In this document: positions 22,082-34,407 of the stretch, piece after piece | Layout of the letters: the number at the start of each line of letters is the position of its first letter | Numbering within the stretch: position 1 is the first letter of the stretch | NCBI RefSeq assembly: GCF_003286085.1 | Contig: NW_020825289.1 | Span: 3,224,001 to 3,288,000 of the forward strand | Origin: Drosophila persimilis | Lineage: Eukaryota; Arthropoda; Insecta; Diptera; Drosophilidae | Length of the DNA: 64,000 bases | Direction of reading: 5' to 3' | The notes under the pieces: generated by a model | Seen by the model: only the letters and a program-made list of their open reading frames with translations | Database searches by the model: none | Told to the model about the DNA's origin: nothing | Position numbers and translations under genes: made by a program

Positions 22082-24434
22082 TTAGTCATCGCCGCTGTAC
22101 ATCTCAATGATCTCCCCAATGCTGGCCACGGCACCAGCAATCAAAGCTAGGATGGACAGAATGCCCAAAATAATATTCTTTACCATCTTCCAATTGCACC
22201 AACCCAGACGATCGGGATAAAGGTAAACGGTCTCAACGAAGCTGGGAACAAAAATGCCTAGCAGTGAGAAGAACACGGCGCCCACCAAGCTGATGAACGG
22301 TTCCAGGTTGGGAATAGCAGCGGCCACGCCTCCGCTCACCAGAATAATGCCACTGCGCAGCATTATCTGTGTAATGTTGTGCTTCTCAGGGCTGAACTTG
22401 TGGTTGATCTTGCGCCAGAGGATCTCGTTAGGCACGTAGAACTGTAGGCCAAAGGTGAACAGAATGGCCACTGCCATCAGAAGCTTGGCCGTGTCGCCCA
22501 ACCAGGAGCCCTCTGGCAGATTGAGCGTGATGCTGCCACGGACCGTGTCCCCGAATCTCACATAGCCAAAGAAGCCAATGATCGCGTAGAGCAGCACCAC
22601 AGTTATCATAGCCGTGTTAAGAACACCAGGACATCCGAGGAATTGCTGAGGCTTGCGCATTGAGTTCTCCACGGGCATCACTACACCAATTCCCTCCATT
22701 GCGAAGATGACCGTCGCAAAGAAGAGGGGAATGTGCGCGGCCGGGGCGATCAGCGGCTTATCAGAGTAGACTAGTGGCTCGTCAAACATGTAGTACAGGA
22801 CAATCACGAAGGTAATCACAATGAACACATTGGCCATCAGCGAGAACGGAACCAGCCACTTGAGATTCCGGATCTGTCCGATTAACAGACACGGAATAAC
22901 CGTTAGGGCAATATAGATTCGTACATCCCAGTTCAGGTTGCAGTCGAAGTTGATGACGTCGTGGAAGGAGGTAGCAATGAACACGATGTACACACATGCC
23001 GCCGCATAGTAGGTGGCCATCAAGCCAATATCCACAAATTGCCTAAAACAATGCACATTATTGTCTAATTTTTGTTGTTGCTTAATACAGTGAGATTTGA
23101 CTTTTCTACGTACTTGGCAAAGTTTGAATAGGGCCTCATGCCTTTGGGACCGTACTCGAACACCTTCTCGGCCGTCTCAGCAAATCCCAGAGCTGGCACC
23201 TTAGCATCGCGGCAAATGTTGTGCGAAGTTTTCACCTGAAATAAAGAAAAACGATAATTAAGTTCTTCATATCACAAATACACCAGTTGGATCGAAACCA
23301 GGTATTCAGCTTCTATTATTGATTATTATCATGAGTGAACTTGAATAGAAAAGGCTGCTTCAAGGTGTAGTGCTAACAGGAGAGCTTGGTACCTGGCTTT
23401 ATATCCTACGGAGTGAAAGCTAAGCATCGGGTCTATCTGGAGAGTTAAAGTCATCTCTTAGTAGTAAATATTATTTAAAATGACGACAGACAAAGGTTAT
23501 AAATGACTGTACAAAATGTTTGTGCTATAAATCTGTATGTCTCAAGTGGATTATTAATATGTATAGATCGGTGACTTGGGCTTTCTTGGCATCTGAATGT
23601 GATTTTTAGTCGCACTCGGTTTTGTACAACTGTCTGGAAAGTGAAGTACGTCTAAATTCTGGGAAGTTATGTGTTGAAGGATTTGCGATAATCGGAAATG
23701 CATGATCATAAATAAAATCAACAATAAAACTTAGCTTGATTGCTGATATAATTATAAATTGTATTTATCTCTCTCTGATTAGACCATATCGCGGTATGTC
23801 TGGCTTCCAGAGGTGTGGAATACCATAACTGGACTATCTGTTGCACGCCTTATCAAGGCCTTTCAAATTCTATTGACAGATGACTTGGGACAGCACCTTG
23901 AGCTACTTCAGCGAACTCACAAATACGTCAGCTCGGCTGGTAATGGTTTATTTGGTAATTTTTTAAGTCAACAGCCGAAATCAGGTGCTAAGTCTTAGAT
24001 TTGCTTACCAATATGTGAACACAGTGGGTGCAGAGGAAGCCAACGATGAGCGTCATGCACATTCCAAAGACCAGGCCGGCGTTGTGAAAGGCCATAGGCA
24101 TGGCTAGAATTCCTGTGCCCAGGGAACTCTTGAGCAAATGTGCCAAAGCGCCTCCAGTACTGGCTCCTTTTGGATCGCGATGCTCAAAGGGACTATAGGG
24201 ATCCTCGGAGAGTGCGAGCTGATTCTTCTCTGTCAAGTTGGCTCTGCATGCGAAAAAGAGAGAAGAAAATGTTTAAGGTCCAGATACTAGATGATCTACA
24301 GAGAGTTCAAGTACTCACTTCGAATTGAAGTCGTTTAACGAGATCGCTGATGTTGATGTTGAGTAGGCGGGTGGATTGTCGCCTGCCGAAGCAAACACCT
24401 CCGCATCTGGCTTAAATCCTGCATTATCTGTCAT
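22082..24434 (-). CDS. SLC36-type proton-coupled amino-acid transporter
   Basis: Four exons: 24434-24319, 24243-24009, 23235-23114 and 23042-22082, giving 477 residues. The N terminus is polar and cytosolic. The first membrane helix carries the family signature GALAHLLKSSLGTGILAMP, and further helices follow (for example AALYA-like segments in exon 4, VIFAMEGIGVVMPVENSMRK, LIGAV-type core near the end). This is the AAAP/SLC36 group that also contains pathetic; the position next to Iswi suggests the gene called CG8785 in D. melanogaster (from memory). It probably exports or senses amino acids at plasma or lysosomal membranes. Intron 2 is 773 bases and holds nothing recognisable. Confidence 0.9.
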
Positions 24435-27400
24435 CTACAAGCGCAGAGATACCGAAAATGAATGAGAAATTGATCGTAATTACGTAATTCAATCACATGA
24501 TGAATCGACACGAGTAGGCGACTATCAATGACCCCCGGTACGAGATTCGCTTTCGTTCGTCCATTTGCAGCTTGTGCTAATCCATTGAAGGGTTGCTAGG
24601 CGCATGCCGTTCGTATCTTATCGACAGCTTGGAGCTTTCAAGTATAGCCTTAGCAAAAAGATTCCAGATACTAGCAGATCTTTATCGCCAGCGACTGGAA
24701 TCGGTGCCTGGGGCTGGGGGTCCGCAAATAAAAAACACTGGACTGCATTCATAAAATTTTGCTTTATGGCTCTATAGCCATATGGCCCTAAAGACCGCCT
24801 ATAATTTCACTCACTTTGACTGATGGCCATAAAGGCGATTCTAAATCAGCGTGAATGTGGTAGCCCCCTCCCGATATCGTATCTGAGCGCTCAATGGAGT
24901 CATTTCATTTTTTGAATTCCCCCAAATACTTGACTATGTTCTGTGAGTGGGTTAAGATTAGCGTAATCATGGCAAAGTGTTATTTATAAGCCTTTCCGTC
25001 TCTCTTATACTATAAATTAAAATTTATGAAACAATTACAATACTTTGTTAATGCGCATGGGATTGTTGTTGGCTCCTCCGATTTGTTCCAAAGGACAACA
25101 ACATTTAATGGGGGTATAAATAACCATCCGTAGTAACCTAGCTCATAAATTAGTTTATAAAAGTTTCCGGAATGGAACTCATCTATTCCAAATAATTTAC
25201 ATAAAATGGCTTGTTAAAAGTCCTTTGACCAAGAATATACGATATAATTGACACAAAACGGAAGCACGAATGATATGATAGTTAAAATGGTACATACATA
25301 TGTGCGTAGGCTATATGTATAAATGTATGTTCTAGAAAATGGCATCGAAGGAGGTATGATCCAATGTGTGATATGGATTACATCTGCAGATCTTCGGCAC
25401 AAGAATGTAATTGCATGCTATTATAAAAGTCAGAGGGCGTATATCACTTATATGTATGTACTAGTATTTCAAATCTGTCCATGTCCCATTACTTTGAAGA
25501 ATGTGCTCGCTTGGGATTTGTAAGTAATCGTATTAAAGGCACATATAGAATGTAACACTTTTTTTTGAAGCAACACCGGAATAATTGAAAGACTTTTTTA
25601 AATTAAAGAAACATTTTGTCAAATATTTGAATGCACTTCTCTGACCCTAGTCCTGTCGTTATTTCCTTATTGGGAGCCTCGAGTCCGGGAACTTACTTTT
25701 CAGCTAGCGTAGTACGGTCCGAAAAGATCTTGAGCGATTGAGGACCGAACGCGTCCTCTGGCCAAAAGCAACTGAATAATCAGTTTAAAAGTAATAAGCG
25801 GCTACGGGTATGAGGTACGTGAATGCTTTCGAGTGGGCCTGGCATGAGTTGGTGCCACGGCGCCGAAAAGTGTCGGAAAACGTTGGAGTAACAATGTCCC
25901 AAAATGATAACGCCTTAAAGCAAGACAGGCAACAATAATTAATAAACAACAAATACCCGCCAAATGCCTATAATAATAAAATGTTAAAATCTACCTTTAA
26001 AATCAATTATAAATGACTCCCCGATAACCTTATCGTTCCCAAACTGAGCCGAACCTGACCCGAGAACAAATTCATTCACCTAATTTGCTGGCCAGAACAG
26101 AACAGAGCCGGAACGAAGAGAAACCCAGGCAATAGGACTCATCAATGAAATACACATGGTATCTCTATAAATGAACGGTACTAACTCAGCTATCCCTACA
26201 AACTTTGACTTCGTTCTGGGGAATTAGCGATTCAAATGTTTAAATATACAATATATACATACATACAATATTGAAAGCGGTAATCAGAGTAAAGCGTGTT
26301 TAATATTATTGTTATTATGTCGCCCGATAAGATTATTCGAAGTCGTCAAAAATAGGGCCAGCACAATTCATACTGTTCTAGGGATATGCATACCCATGGA
26401 TACCTATGGCATGTGTTACGATCGAATATAATATGTTGGCGGCACACAACTCGACGGTAAATTTTTATGATCGACTTCTAATTGTGTTTCTGGGGGGCAG
26501 TTATACGACGTCACGCGCCCGCGTCCACTTATTCGATACTGAATCATACATATCAGGACATGTGGCGTGGCCATTGATTAGCTCTCTGGCTATCACAGTC
26601 GTTAGTCGGCCCAAAGTTGTCGCTTATTAGCTTTATGGACAATTACTTGGGTTGGGTCATTAGATCTATAATTTAATTCAAATTCGTGTTAAGTGCGTCA
26701 CTAGGTGTTATGGAGATAAACTCGAATCAGAGTTTATGATCATGCTAATCAGCTATCGATATATTGGCTAAGTTAAGCCTTCGTGCCCTGGCACTGAAGC
26801 AGTATTTTCTTTAAGGTTCTACTAATGAGCGAAACGGAATACGCAAAGATTTGTATAATCTTTGTTTCCACGCAAGTTAAAGTGGAAAGATCCTCAGCTC
26901 GACAGCTTAGGAAATTAGCCTGCTATATAGGCATACCCATACCATCTCTACACATCTGTATAACCGACATAGTGTTAAATATTTATGTACAAGAATTGTG
27001 CAGATTAATGGAATAGTTGGCCCGACGTTTGCCATAAGTTCTGTTTATCGAACGGAAAATGTTACGTGATCCCAGCCAGATGGCAATGAAATGTTCAATT
27101 CTGCCGATTCTGCCCGATGTCTTTGCTGGATATAACCGCTATCCTATAGCAACCGATTTCTTCCCTGCCTGTACCACCTGTACCTGTGCCTGTGCCTTAC
27201 AGCAGCTCGGCAATTCGGCAACCAATGGATGATACCTAGACAGTACCGGACGAGCCGTATCCAACGGATACAGATGCACAGATTGAGATACATATCTAGA
27301 TGCACATATATAAAACATATTCGTATCGTGCATACCGTCTCGGTACATAAGGTTAAAATGCAGTACAAACTCTTCTAAATTTTAGAGACAAATAGATGCC

Positions 27401-30400
27401 GAATCAAAACACAAATCTTAACAAAACAACTAAATACATATAGGCATATATGTACATGTATATTGATAGTGGGATTAGATCATTATTATTAGACATGTCT
27501 GGGATCTGATCAGCAATAAATGTATATGTAAATGTTAATTATTTCTCTAGTACGATCTATAAAGGCATGGATCAAATAGTTATGCACTTTTAAGCCGATG
27601 TCTAATTGATTTCTCCTTAAGCACTTTATCTAAATAACTCATAGATAATTTTAGTCTTTTGTTTGAGATTAGAAATGCATCAATAACCCCCGAAAACATC
27701 CTCTTTAAAAGTGTTTATATTTTTAGTTTTTCCTTTTTTTTAGTTCGAAAATGAATATTCGATTTTGCCAAGCGGTTTTTAGTTCAGCCAGCAAAAATAG
27801 TTTTTTGTTATCCTCTGGATGCATGGATGAATCGGAGTCCTTACTTAACCTAGGGCGCCTTGTCCACTGTTTGCTTATTGAATATTCAGGTGAAATTTCT
27901 TTAAAATCGGGCTCTGTATATATGTATGTGTTTGCAAGACAAATTGAAATACTCTTTATTCCTTATTATTCTTCCATACAATTGAAAAAAATGCAGGGGT
28001 AATTCAGGTCCTCCTTCTAAAAGATTATTTACAGAAGGTATAAAATGAAAGAGGCCAACCATTGGAGTGTGTATACGAGTATGTGTGACATTTATTTTAA
28101 GATGCTGCTCCTTTTTATCAAAGCCTTATGCTCAGATATTTATGTCTCATTATACGAGGATATATATTTTTATCTTCTTGTCCTAAAAAAATGGCAGACC
28201 CCACCTGCCTCCTCTCGACTTGATCTGTTTCCCGAATGGCCTTCGCCGTTATTACACAAACACGATTGCAGCACCGTTGGGTTTCTCCCAGTTTCGCTCG
28301 GAGTTTGCTTCCCTGCTCATTCTCAAGTACTGTATCGCCGACTAAGGGCCGTTAATTGGTAACAGCAATTTTGAATTGAGTGTTTGTAGGATCTCTTTTG
28401 GGTCAATGGATTCCGGTAAAGCCAAAACAGCTTTTGGTTGCGATTTTTGACGTTTTCTGTTTTTGCTGTTTTGTTTCGTTTTGCTTCTGTGTGTTTTCTG
28501 CATTGTTTTGCTTGCGCGTTCGCTTCACGTGCCGAAAGAAGAAGCGAAAAGAAAACCCGTTGTCCGCCCGGATTGACGACTGACTGATTGTCAATGCATA
28601 TACATACATATATTATATGTACATGCATGTACATATGTGGCTAGGGGTGCCTGTGCCCGAGTTACTTAGTGAGTGGGAAAGGAACTCAGCGTCAGACGAG
28701 ATGGCTGCAAGGCGGATCAGTTCGAGGTACTCGAATCTTTTTGCTGGCGACCTTATCGCACCTGCAAAGCGGATGAGCCGAGCCGAATAAATGATTGGGT
28801 ACTCGATCGGTAATCACAATCATAATGACGAGCGATGATGAGATAATGCCTTGCCTCGCCAGCTCTGACTGACAGCCGCGGGAGATGTCAAGGGAGGAAT
28901 GCCATTGTCAGAAACTGAATAAAACTTGAAGTTTATTGCACTAGCGGCACCGTAAGGTAGCTGCCAAGATAAAAGTGAGTCAATAATCTTTTATGACATC
29001 CAATTCGGCTCTTATCACAGCCGCGAAATAAAAGCTTGGTGAAATGATTTGTTCTCGGGTTCCGTTCCTGCCATGACTGGCAATCGAGGCGGGGGCAGGA
29101 AATTTTCCAGGAATGCCCCCACTAGCTTGGAATGCCTTGGTCTTAGGGTAATTTTCCGTGTCACATGCATCTGATAATTATCAATTATAATTTCCCGATA
29201 GCTAAGTTGATGTGCAGGAATTAATTATAAATAATTACTAAATTATAACGCGACAAAAAAAAAGGCAAACAAATAATTGCTCAACTTTCGGCAGGTATTC
29301 TCTCCGATATTTACCTTTTGGCTGGTTTATGAATCTTAATTGTAATATATTTTTAATTCCTTTATTTAGTTTAGCTGGTGGGAAGGGGTACAGGTCGCCT
29401 TCAACATTGACACGAAAAGTTCACAAAAAAGTGTTTTCACACCGACGCGTTAATTTTCGCCTGCGATGTGCTTGATGGCGCGAATTTGCAGAGGCAATCA
29501 AGACAAACAAGCACGATCAAACCATAACAAAGTAATATTTAAACGCTTGTTTCCAAGCTTTTTTATCTGCCTATGTTGTTAACAGTCGGGCGATCGCTTA
29601 GTGACTGATATTAAGCCAATGTTTGTGCTTGAATTTGTTGCTGCGGCGGCGTCGCCGTGGCGGCTACATGTTAAGCCCCCCGAACACTCAGATATATTCC
29701 GCCAGCCGAGAGCTCAACTGGAGACTCCAGATGGGAGAGGAGAGTCGGTTGGTGCAATTAGCGCAATGGGCAATAAACGACACCGTGACGCAGGTGGGGC
29801 GAAGTCGGCCTCTCTCTCTCGGTGCGAGTGTTTGAGCGTGCGTACTGGTGCTTTCTACACATCATTCAGATTTGGGCATTCGGCTGCCAGACAGGTCTGC
29901 CTTCGTCCCATTACTCATACGCAGCGTGGTACGTGCAGCTGTTGGAGGAGGCGCCGTAGAAGTAAGCAGAGGACAAGTGGGTGATGTAAAACACCTCCTT
30001 ATCTAAAGAAGATTACACGCTGTTCTGGAATGTGATCAGAGATATGCTAAATACGAGTAGTATTAATTTGATTGGTTCCAGCAGCATATCCAATTGGATT
30101 TCTTCCGAGAAATGTCCAAGGTCATGCTCCATTCTGTGGCTCACCCTGTATGCAGCACAGACACACAGTCTGCCCACTCTGCAGCCTACCACCCATCAAT
30201 CTGTCCATATTTTGTCACACCAGCTTACTAGCTACTAACGACAGTATCAAGACCATTTAACATTAGCAAACTCAAGAATTTGTGAGATATTTCGAACCGC
30301 TTTCTGGTCTCCTATTAGTTGGTTAGGGGTTGCCTCTCTCCCTCCCCGCCTCTGCAGTCTGCTTCTTTAGACAGATCATCGAGCTTGGTGCTTGACTCGT

Positions 30401-32937
30401 TTCAAGTAGCTTATTGGTGTTGCAGTGGCTTGTCGTCGACTTTTGTTGTTGTTTGGCTGGTAGCTTACAGATTTAGACAACAGATTGGAGTCGAAGTAAG
30501 CTTATAAGGCCACTATTTCAATTAAAACTTACAATCGAAATAAGTTTTTGAAACCACTCTTTTCCTCTCCAGATGCCTACAGATACTCGTATCTGTTATT
30601 TCAGATCTTAGGCGATGCCAGAAAAGTGCGGGCATTAGGAAGGATAAAACAATAAGGAAACAACGTGCTTCGTTGGGTCTCTAATATTTATCCGATTTCA
30701 GCAATTTTAGGTGGATCAGTAGATAACGATTAGATTAGATAACCGCATTATGTGTTAGATTCGTTACCAATTCGTCGTCAACCGCTGTAGCTACATACAG
30801 TGAGGCAGTGGAAAATTTTCTGCTATGGCACAGACTGTAAATAAAATGCATTTTTCACGTGATGTGCATTTGGAATTTTTCGAGTTCAAATATTGTCGGT
30901 CCTAATTGATTGTCACATGCCCCAGATTTATGGCGGCATTTAAAATACAATTTTCAAGTTGAAATTGGCCTAGTGTACTGCTAAAAGTATGATCTAATAC
31001 CCTCAACAATGTCTCTCCACTAGCTGGGGAGCTGACATGGGACTTTATTGAACAGCGTTTATCGTGTATCTTTAATTACACGCCACAAAAGTACACCTGT
31101 TATACGCAGAGCAATCTTATATTGCTTGGGAACAATGTTCTTCTTGACGTACGACAAAGTCATGTTGCGTATACGCACGCTATGGGAAAGCCTTGGATAA
31201 TTGATAAGCTCAAAGGTTCCGCTTGTGGATCGAAGAGAAGACAAGACCATTGCAAACAGGTCAAGAGCTTCGGCTCTAGCCGCTGCAATGTTGACTTAAC
31301 GATTCCTTATCGATTGAGCGTAGTGAATTTTGAAAATATTTACCACAGTGGCTGTCCGTATTGACAATCTCGGTTGAGCTTGATAAAGTTTTATCACATT
31401 AATGGGGAATTACCGGTTGTGAAAGCTAGATGGGTGGGCTCTTAAGGTATTACCGGGGCCTGCCGGGGATTCTCAATTAGAATACCCTTTCCACTACATC
31501 TACATACGTACATACATATAGCGCTCAGCTTCTGAACACATCTCTCCCATCAATCTAATTCAAGTGAGACAACTCGCTGCTCAAATACCTGGAAACAGTG
31601 TATTTCAGTTTAATCCCAAGATCCCCCAAATATAAAATGTAAGACTTCATCTGCCCCTTCATTACAATGCCAATCACGCTTTTCCTGACCAACTGAGAAA
31701 AATTACAAACAACATTAAATTTCAGACTGTTCGGCGAAAAATTCGCAACAAAAAAAATCCAATTCGTATTGTGTTTATTATCGCTCATGGTAATGAATAA
31801 TCACAATTAATATACTGATGTGCTTCCGCAATTGATTTCCGGATCTGCCTTCTGACACTGTTTTTGGGGTCGGCTCAGATCGGACGAGTTCAGCGCTGAG
31901 TAATTAACCAATTAATATGCAGACTGCGCTTGGCATTAGCTCTAAAGATTGTCGTTTCAGATCTCAATGGATTCGAAGTGCTGTCGCTGCTGCTGCTGCT
32001 ATGTCAAGCAGCGCAACGATCAACGGCACTGACCTTGCCCGATGTCAAACACCCGCACCGCATTTTAATTTGATGCTCTCTGGGCTATCATGTGTGGGTG
32101 GTGTCAGTGTTTGTAACGTAACAGAAATGTGGGCTAGTGGAGGTGGGATGAGACGTCCAAAATAAACTTCCTTGACATGCTGTGGAGAAACCGGTTGCAG
32201 CCTCATCTTGAGATTCTCACTGTTTATTTGTTTCAAAAAGTGATTTCAGTAATGGCTGTGGCTGTTTCGTTGCTTCTTGCCACAGGCGACAAACGGCCTT
32301 TGTCCGAGCGGGCCCCGAAAATAATAAGTGTCGAACACGCCCTAAAGGCGAGTCAGAGCAGTACCCATAAGATATTTGCATTATGCAAATTACAAATTAT
32401 TCAAAAAATGCAGGCACAGCAATAGCAACTCCCTTAGTCTGACAGTTGCCGGACTCAAGCGACAAAAGAAATTGTTCTACAGACCCGTACTTACGTATGA
32501 TTTGTACATATATCTATGGCCCCCCATAACAACAGATACTTTCTAAATGATTTGTGAACTTGGGAGGCTCCAAAGAAATATCTGTTTCCGCATAGCTCAA
32601 GCGACAACATGATCAAGGTGAGTTTTGCATGTCATTTCCAGTTCCAGTTCCACGCTGTGAGTGCAATGGAAATAGAAGTAGATGTCAATCGGTGGGGTGG
32701 TATTTAATGGCTGTAATTAACATTGGCATGAACAAAAGGAGATGCGTCAGCGGACCGATTAAAAAATAGCTGGATAATTAACGTAATTCAAGTTATTTGG
32801 CAGCTCGATAGAATCGTTAGATTTATATAAAACCAAGCAAATTGGGCTCGGCCATGTGTTTGTGTGTGTCTACGACAATAGCAGAATAACTTTTAAATGC
32901 ACTGTTCAGCTTAACGTTAGGACCGTGGCATTTCCAT
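24435..32937. other. Long non-coding region upstream of the SLC36 gene
   Basis: About 8.5 kb without a convincing coding exon on either strand. It is studded with GATA-type sites (TTATC/GATAA, for example near 24619, 26029, 26326, 28749, 29014), which in flies often drive gut expression, and with TACATA/TATGTA microsatellites. The longest open frames (for example 29601-29984) lack domains and look random. One promoter is predicted at 25697-25775. The likely content is alternative promoters, 5' leader exons and enhancers of the SLC36 gene. Confidence 0.5.
25697..25775 (-). promoter_or_regulatory. Predicted Inr+DPE core promoter and leader exon for the SLC36 gene
   Basis: On the minus strand an initiator TCAGTT places +1 at 25773. 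At exactly +28 to +32 (25746-25742) is GGTCC, matching the DPE consensus RGWYV at its required spacing. There is no TATA box. A donor AAAA|GTAAGT follows at 25696, giving a predicted non-coding leader exon of 77 bases. It could splice to the exon that holds the start codon (24434), but the acceptor was not identified. Confidence 0.5.
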
Positions 32938-33913
32938 TTACTCTCCCTTGTAGACGGGCTTGCGTTTCTCGGCAAACGCGGCGAGTCCCTCCAGGCGGTC
33001 CTTTGTGGGTATCACCTGAGCATAGCAGACCTCTTCAATGGAGTAGCCCGTGCTTAGGTCGACCTGCATGCCCTTGTCAATAGCCAGTTTGGCCATTCGC
33101 ACACCCACTGGACCGTTGGGGAGGATTTCCTCGGCGAGCTTTAGGGCCTGCTGGTAGGCAGCATCATTTTTTTCGTTCTGGCTTACAACATGGCTGACCA
33201 GACCCAGCTCCTTGGCCACACTTCCATCCAAGACTCGGGCAGTGAAAATAAGTTCCTTCGCCAGCGAGGGAGAGAGAATGCGGGGGAGTCGCTGAGTGCC
33301 CCCGGCGCCAGGGATTATGGCCAGTCGAGTCTCTACCAGACCCATTTTGGTATTTGAAGCTGCCGTGCGTATATCGCATGCCAGAGCCATTTCCAGACCA
33401 CCACCCAAAGCAGCGCCATCCAATGCGGCGATTACGGGCATCGGCAATTGTTCAATGCTAATGAACAGGTTTCGTAGATTCGACACAAACTCGCTGGTTT
33501 CCTCGGTGGACATGCCTGGAATCATAATAACACTATTGAAAATCTTTAAAACAATATTGATTGTAATTTGTACCTTTACGCTCCTTCAAGTCAGCGCCAG
33601 CACAGAAGATGCCCGGCGTGAGACTGCGTAGGACAACCACTCTCGAACCATTATCCTTTTTAATTTCTTCCAATATTTCGCCAAAGGTATCAACCATTCC
33701 CCGGCTGAAAGAGTTCTTTGCGGCAGGCCTATTGAGACCAAGTACTGTAATACCTTTCTGTGCACCTTCCAAACGTTCGATCAAAACTTCATTACCGCCT
33801 TCTAATGGCGCCTCAACGGCCAAATTTCGGGCCGCCACAAGGGGGCGAGCTATCTGGCGGGAAAATCTGGCAATTTTATTCATCAGATACATCTTATTAA
33901 CAGAATATAGCAA
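32938..33913 (-). CDS. Mitochondrial enoyl-CoA hydratase (AUH-like)
   Basis: Exons 33913-33574 and 33515-32938, 305 residues from the first ATG; later in-frame ATGs at 33892 and 33883 would give 298 or 295. The first 25-30 residues are basic and free of acids ([20 protein letters not shown]), a mitochondrial presequence. The crotonase fold follows, with oxyanion-hole segments [11 protein letters not shown] and [19 protein letters not shown] and the catalytic-type glutamates in [21 protein letters not shown]. This is closest to AUH/ECHDC-type hydratases, with methylglutaconyl-CoA hydratase a possible activity. The gene called CG8778 at 49B is the probable orthologue. It is divergent to ZnT49B. 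Confidence 0.92.
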
Positions 33914-34040
33914 ACAAATACGGAACGGAAAAAGATTGTTATAAAACCGGCAAAAACAGCTGTGGTCGCTAGTGCTGGAAAGCGGTAACAGTTCATATGT
34001 ATCGTTGTATGAACTGTGGTATCGTACACACTCGATATTG

Positions 34041-34048
34041 TATCGATA
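34041..34048. promoter_or_regulatory. DRE octamer between enoyl-CoA hydratase and ZnT49B
   Basis: TATCGATA in the 494-base space between the two divergent start codons. It probably belongs to a shared housekeeping promoter. Confidence 0.5.
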
Positions 34049-34407
34049 GCATCATTTTCTTTATCTCCGGGTTAAATTTGTAAAAAATTTGTTAATTTTA
34101 ATTTATCACAAAATTTAAGTATAATTTCAAGGCTCAGAAGACGCCTGAAGACGCCTGGAACAACGTAATTTTAGCATCACAAGGAGTGCGTACAGACAAG
34201 CTTTGTTCGTAGCTCTGCATGGGTAGATTTTTGGTTAAAGTGGAATCATAACGCCAACAATAGACAACATCTGATTAAAAGCAAAAGTCAGTCAGTGTGA
34301 TATTGAAATAGCGCGCCGTGTAAGTCGAAGAAAAGATACCATAATCGAAGCATGCAAGAATTTGTAAATTGTATTTGTATTTTCAGAGCATTGCTGCGAA
34401 AAGCAGG

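Noticed and set aside
29601..29984. 127-codon frame rich in Arg and Ala
   Set aside because: GC-rich local composition explains it; no domain, no splice partners. It could be a leader exon but there is no evidence.
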